Shown here: one piece after another, positions 7,507 through 7,935 of the stretch
Layout: every line of letters begins with the position of its first letter
Position numbering within the stretch: position 1 is the first letter of the stretch
Assembly: GCA_038244055.1 (NCBI GenBank)
Contig: JBBRTW010000347.1
Location: 1-7,935 of the forward strand
Origin: DASPKW01 sp038244055
Lineage (GTDB): Bacteria > Planctomycetota > Phycisphaerae > Tepidisphaerales > Tepidisphaeraceae
Direction of reading: 5' to 3'
DNA length: 7,935 nucleotides
Translations under genes and position numbers: made by a program
Notes under the pieces: generated by a model
Databases searched by the model: none
The model's input: only the letters and a program-made list of their open reading frames with translations
Told to the model about the DNA's origin: nothing

Positions 7507-7935
7507 TCAAGCCAGTGCTTTGGCAACCGTCGTCTTCATTTTCTCGATGCCCATCTTGAGCACCTCGGCCGCGTCCATTTTCCAGTAGTCGTTGTTGAAG
7601 AGCTCGAGGGAGAGGGCGGTGCGGGCACCGTTGGCGACGAGGGTTTTGAGGATCTGGCCGAAGGGGGCGATGCCATCGCCGGGCATGAGGCGGTGTTTGT
7701 CTTCGAGTTTTTCGCGGGGGGGGTCGGCGGGGAAGTCGTTCATGTGCAGGACCGGCAGGGCCGAGCCGGCGACCAACGCCAGGCCATCGTATCCGGAGCC
7801 GCCGCGGTGGAGGTGGTAGATGTCGCAGAGGATGGTGGCCTTGGGATGTTTGGCGGCCGAGGTGATGAAGAGCGCTTCGGAAAGAGTGGAGAGGGTCTTG
7901 GAACTGCCCCAGAATTCGAGCATGGGCATGACGCC
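7507..7935 (-). CDS. Sugar phosphate isomerase/epimerase-like TIM barrel (5' part outside the window)
   Basis: The frame is open to the right edge, so the ATG at 7929 is probably internal and only the C-terminal half (about 142 residues) is visible. Numbering from that ATG, the pattern fits the xylose-isomerase-like TIM barrel (AP endonuclease 2 superfamily). LEFWG (E5), CDIYHLHRGG (D36, H39), LHMND (H62) and LSLELF (E109) supply the expected Glu-Asp-His-Glu metal ligands. The Asp-to-His spacing of 26 is what I expect for epimerases of this superfamily. The RLMPGDG block (80-86), found before the last ligand strand, is also typical. Members isomerise or epimerise sugars or polyols, or handle myo-inositol derivatives, in the cytoplasm; the substrate cannot be told. 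There is no visible link to the DUF1553 operon beyond having the same strand, and a terminator lies between them. Confidence 0.85.
   Translation of the reverse strand, partial: GVMPMLEFWGSSKTLSTLSEALFITSAAKHPKATILCDIYHLHRGGSGYDGLALVAGSALPVLHMNDFPADPPREKLEDKHRLMPGDGIAPFGQILKTLVANGARTALSLELFNNDYWKMDAAEVLKMGIEKMKTTVAKALA

Noticed and set aside
7064..7510. 148-codon minus-strand frame in the large spacer
   Set aside because: It translates repeat and hairpin sequence (for example VQVQVQVQ from the CTGAAC array) and the terminator stem, and it has no motifs.

Overview
The window looks like chromosomal DNA of a GC-rich bacterium from the Planctomycetota, or possibly the neighbouring Verrucomicrobiota. 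The main evidence is the adjacent pair of a PSCyt1-DUF1549-DUF1553 c-type cytochrome-like protein and a DUF1501 protein. This pair is expanded mainly in those phyla. A DUF4159 protein, a secreted sialidase-like protein and a sugar phosphate isomerase/epimerase-like TIM barrel fit the same origin. So do the short intergenic repeats: a palindrome built on CATGGGCA/TGCCCATG and heptamer arrays. No rRNA, tRNA, CRISPR array, transposase or phage gene was seen.

Layout, left to right: (1) 1-1187, plus strand, the 3' part of a gene with two DUF4159-like halves. (2) 1180-1242, a nine-unit heptamer array that begins inside the stop codon region of that gene and fills the convergent gap. (3) 1248-2297, minus strand, a secreted BNR/Asp-box sialidase-like protein. 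(4) 2298-2456, a divergent gene-start region. (5) 2457-2894, plus strand, a small helical protein that I do not recognise. (6) 2891-3017, three copies of a 23-bp palindromic element filling the next convergent gap. (7) 3021-4415, minus strand, a DUF1501 protein with a Tat-type signal. (8) 4416-4499, a spacer made largely of two heptamer arrays. (9) 4500-6914, minus strand, the PSCyt1-DUF1549-DUF1553 protein, preceded by a good sigma-70-like promoter. (10) 6915-7506, a roughly 590-bp spacer with the promoter, a GGGTTYA array, an inverted CTGAAC array, a strong minus-strand terminator hairpin and a second hairpin. (11) 7507-7935, minus strand, the 3' part of a sugar phosphate isomerase/epimerase-like gene that keeps four likely metal ligands.

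How the genes may work together: genes 9 and 7 read as a two-gene operon (DUF1553, then DUF1501) whose products are both exported, one through a Sec or lipoprotein signal and one through Tat. Their biochemical role is not established. The sialidase-like protein and the isomerase-like protein would fit a carbohydrate-degrading lifestyle, but the alternating strands argue against one large operon. The least explained material lies between the genes. Every gene-to-gene junction except the divergent one at 2298-2456 is occupied by short tandem or palindromic repeats that reach, or overlap, the stop codons.
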